64,000 nucleotides of DNA, taken from Chitinophagaceae bacterium. GTDB taxonomy: Bacteria > Bacteroidota > Bacteroidia > Chitinophagales > Chitinophagaceae. The stretch lies in NCBI GenBank assembly GCA_016706055.1, contig JADJKL010000002.1:186001-250000 (forward strand). Reading direction: 5' to 3'. The translations under genes were made by a program, and so were the position numbers. Shown one piece after another: positions 63,801 through 64,000 of the stretch. The notes beneath the pieces are model-generated. The model searched no databases and was not told the DNA's origin. It saw only the letters and a program-made list of their open reading frames with translations. Within the stretch, counting starts at the first letter, position 1. Each line of letters begins with the position of its first letter.

Positions 63801-64000
63801 TTAAAATGGTGCTGCAAGAAAAGGGAACGTTGCTAAAAACGGCTTGTCATTTGCATTTACATTGTCGCTTGTTAATTTTGGATTTTTCGTACCATCAGTA
63901 CCTCCAAAAATCAGGAACTTAAGTTCAATATCAATAACATCATCTGTTAGGTTTCTACCAGTCAAAGTTGCCAAAGATGTGGCACCAGTCATTGATACAC
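63801..64000 (-). CDS. DUF4331 family protein, C-terminal end (partial)
   Basis: The minus frame runs from beyond the window edge to a stop at 63801. About 65 residues are visible, including SLATLTGRNLTDDVIDIELKFLIFGG and the end NANDKPFLATFPFLAAPF. The TDDVIDIEL and NDKPFLATFPFLA blocks match the C-terminus of DUF4331 proteins, which are secreted Bacteroidota proteins of unknown function. It is read toward HupE/UreJ, 85 bases away. The rest of the gene lies outside. Confidence 0.75.
   Translation of the reverse strand, partial: VSMTGATSLATLTGRNLTDDVIDIELKFLIFGGTDGTKNPKLTSDNVNANDKPFLATFPFLAAPF

Overview
The window looks like a chromosomal segment of a Bacteroidota bacterium, most likely of the Chitinophagaceae type. 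This is inferred from the families present: a T9SS type A sorting domain, a SusC-like TonB-dependent receptor with a carboxypeptidase-regulatory N-terminus, DUF2911, BT_3928, DUF1599, DUF6370, VF530, DUF4331 and the recF/DUF721 pair. AT-rich codon use, the scarcity of Shine-Dalgarno sequences and promoter boxes resembling TAnnTTTG agree with it. I recognise no rRNA, tRNA, CRISPR array, transposase or prophage.

Layout. 0-5.6 kb: start of an SF1 helicase, a secreted glycine-rich T9SS cargo, two DinB-fold proteins, DoxX and a DUF2911 protein. 5.6-15 kb: a large BNR/sortilin-repeat exported protein, a GNAT acetyltransferase, a lysine-rich histone-like protein, a TonB-dependent receptor and a PQQ-type sugar dehydrogenase. 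15-24 kb: a DUF2007 protein overlapping a degenerate AAA protein, PhnA-like, SET-domain, adenylate/guanylate cyclase, THUMP methyltransferase, DUF1415, VF530, S1/P1 nuclease, cold-shock and DUF6370 genes. 24-31 kb: nucleoside diphosphate kinase (truncated), NrnA-type DHH phosphoesterase, lipoprotein FKBP, a candidate small RNA, folP, DUF1599, BT_3928 and a DppB-type permease. 31-37 kb: DUF721 and recF separated by a repeat-flanked GIY-YIG remnant, a radical SAM protein, pdhA, a TPR membrane protein, ribH and a LutA-like protein. 37-47 kb: DNRLRE and fasciclin secreted proteins, EVE, Sir2, saccharopine dehydrogenase-like, gyrA and a TPR protein, then about 480 bp of near-C-free low-complexity sequence. 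47-64 kb: NDH-2, a methyltransferase, serA, a serine hydrolase, nnr, hppA, an L,D-transpeptidase, two universal stress proteins, arginase, a TPR lipoprotein, HupE/UreJ and the end of a DUF4331 gene.

Most genes are core metabolism, DNA maintenance, envelope or stress functions in short operons of two or three. Many gene pairs converge with a few bases of overlap.

One feature dominates: at least ten otherwise well-conserved genes are each broken by one or a few small indels, mostly in short homopolymers, and each can be restored to a family-like protein by a 1-2 nt change. With the low-complexity block near 46.5 kb, this points to an incompletely polished long-read or metagenome assembly rather than mass pseudogenisation. 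Coordinates of broken genes below are therefore the inferred full spans.

The most interesting possible biology is the direct-repeat/GIY-YIG unit that separates recF from DUF721, with a solo related repeat at 49.7 kb. After it come the small-RNA candidate before folP and the DUF2007/degenerate-AAA pair.
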